A stretch of 5,987 bases of DNA. Source: Spirochaetales bacterium (GTDB taxonomy: Bacteria; Spirochaetota; Spirochaetia; Sphaerochaetales; Sphaerochaetaceae). Shown piece by piece: positions 5,917 through 5,987 of this stretch. The stretch spans positions 1-5,987 of the forward strand of contig JAFVFA010000070.1 in assembly GCA_017475725.1 (NCBI GenBank). The letters run 5' to 3'. Below the pieces are notes generated by a model. The model did no database searches. It was not told where the DNA came from and worked only from the letters and a program-made list of their open reading frames with translations. A program made the position numbers and the translations under genes. Within the stretch, counting starts at the first letter, position 1; each line of letters opens with the position of its first letter.

Positions 5917-5987
5917 GCTCATCAGAACAAGAAGAAGCACCAGAAAGTTCAAGGAGACCACGGTTGGTGTCTGGAACCTTGAGCAGA
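5903..5987 (+). CDS. Nitroreductase-family flavoprotein, N-terminal fragment (runs off the window)
   Basis: Only 28 residues are visible. The start MEALELIRTRRSTRKF has the Arg-Arg-Ser-x-Arg-x-Phe pattern found at the N-terminus of FMN-dependent nitroreductases, where these residues contact the FMN phosphate. Such enzymes reduce nitro groups, quinones or flavins with NAD(P)H. The start is supported by GGAGGT and the gene overlaps the hydrolase gene by 14 bases, which suggests an operon. The later residues GVWNLEQ match family expectations only loosely, and the rest is outside the window, so the assignment is probable rather than proven. Confidence 0.75.
   Translation, partial: MEALELIRTRRSTRKFKETTVGVWNLEQ

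Overview
The window comes from a bacterium. The tRNA-Leu has the bacterial type of D-arm, Shine-Dalgarno sequences sit in front of most starts, and sigma70-like -35/-10 pairs can be picked out. Base composition is moderately GC-rich, but codon choice favours ATA for Ile and AGG/AGA for Arg. The phylum cannot be fixed from this window; a Firmicutes-like or spirochaete-like gut or anaerobic lineage is only a guess. UGA is an ordinary stop here: four genes end in TGA and one in TAA.

Layout: (1) Bases 1-2131, plus strand, hold the end of an ABC exporter operon of the ABCG-like / ABC-2 type. An ATPase, whose N-terminus probably lies outside the window, overlaps its membrane permease by 8 bases. 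(2) Bases 2132-2350 separate convergent transcription units. They contain a strong hairpin that can serve as terminator for both strands and a minus-strand tRNA-Leu(UAG) with its own promoter. (3) Bases 2351-5069, minus strand, hold the tldD-tldE (pmbA) pair, which encodes the two subunits of a heterodimeric zinc metalloprotease. tldD is full length except for one in-frame TGA at codon 384, placed exactly where the family has a conserved glycine. The TGA would cut off the C-terminal cysteine that is the third zinc ligand. (4) Bases 5070-5205 are a compact divergent promoter region in which the two -35 hexamers overlap. (5) Bases 5206-5987, plus strand, hold a metallo-beta-lactamase-fold hydrolase that overlaps the start of a nitroreductase-like gene running off the window.

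Most of this is ordinary housekeeping or export content, and I do not see a new defence or mobile system. The points most worth checking are the tldD nonsense codon, the near-identical 16-base promoter cores of the tRNA and tldD, and the divergent, palindrome-bearing control region between tldD and the hydrolase gene.
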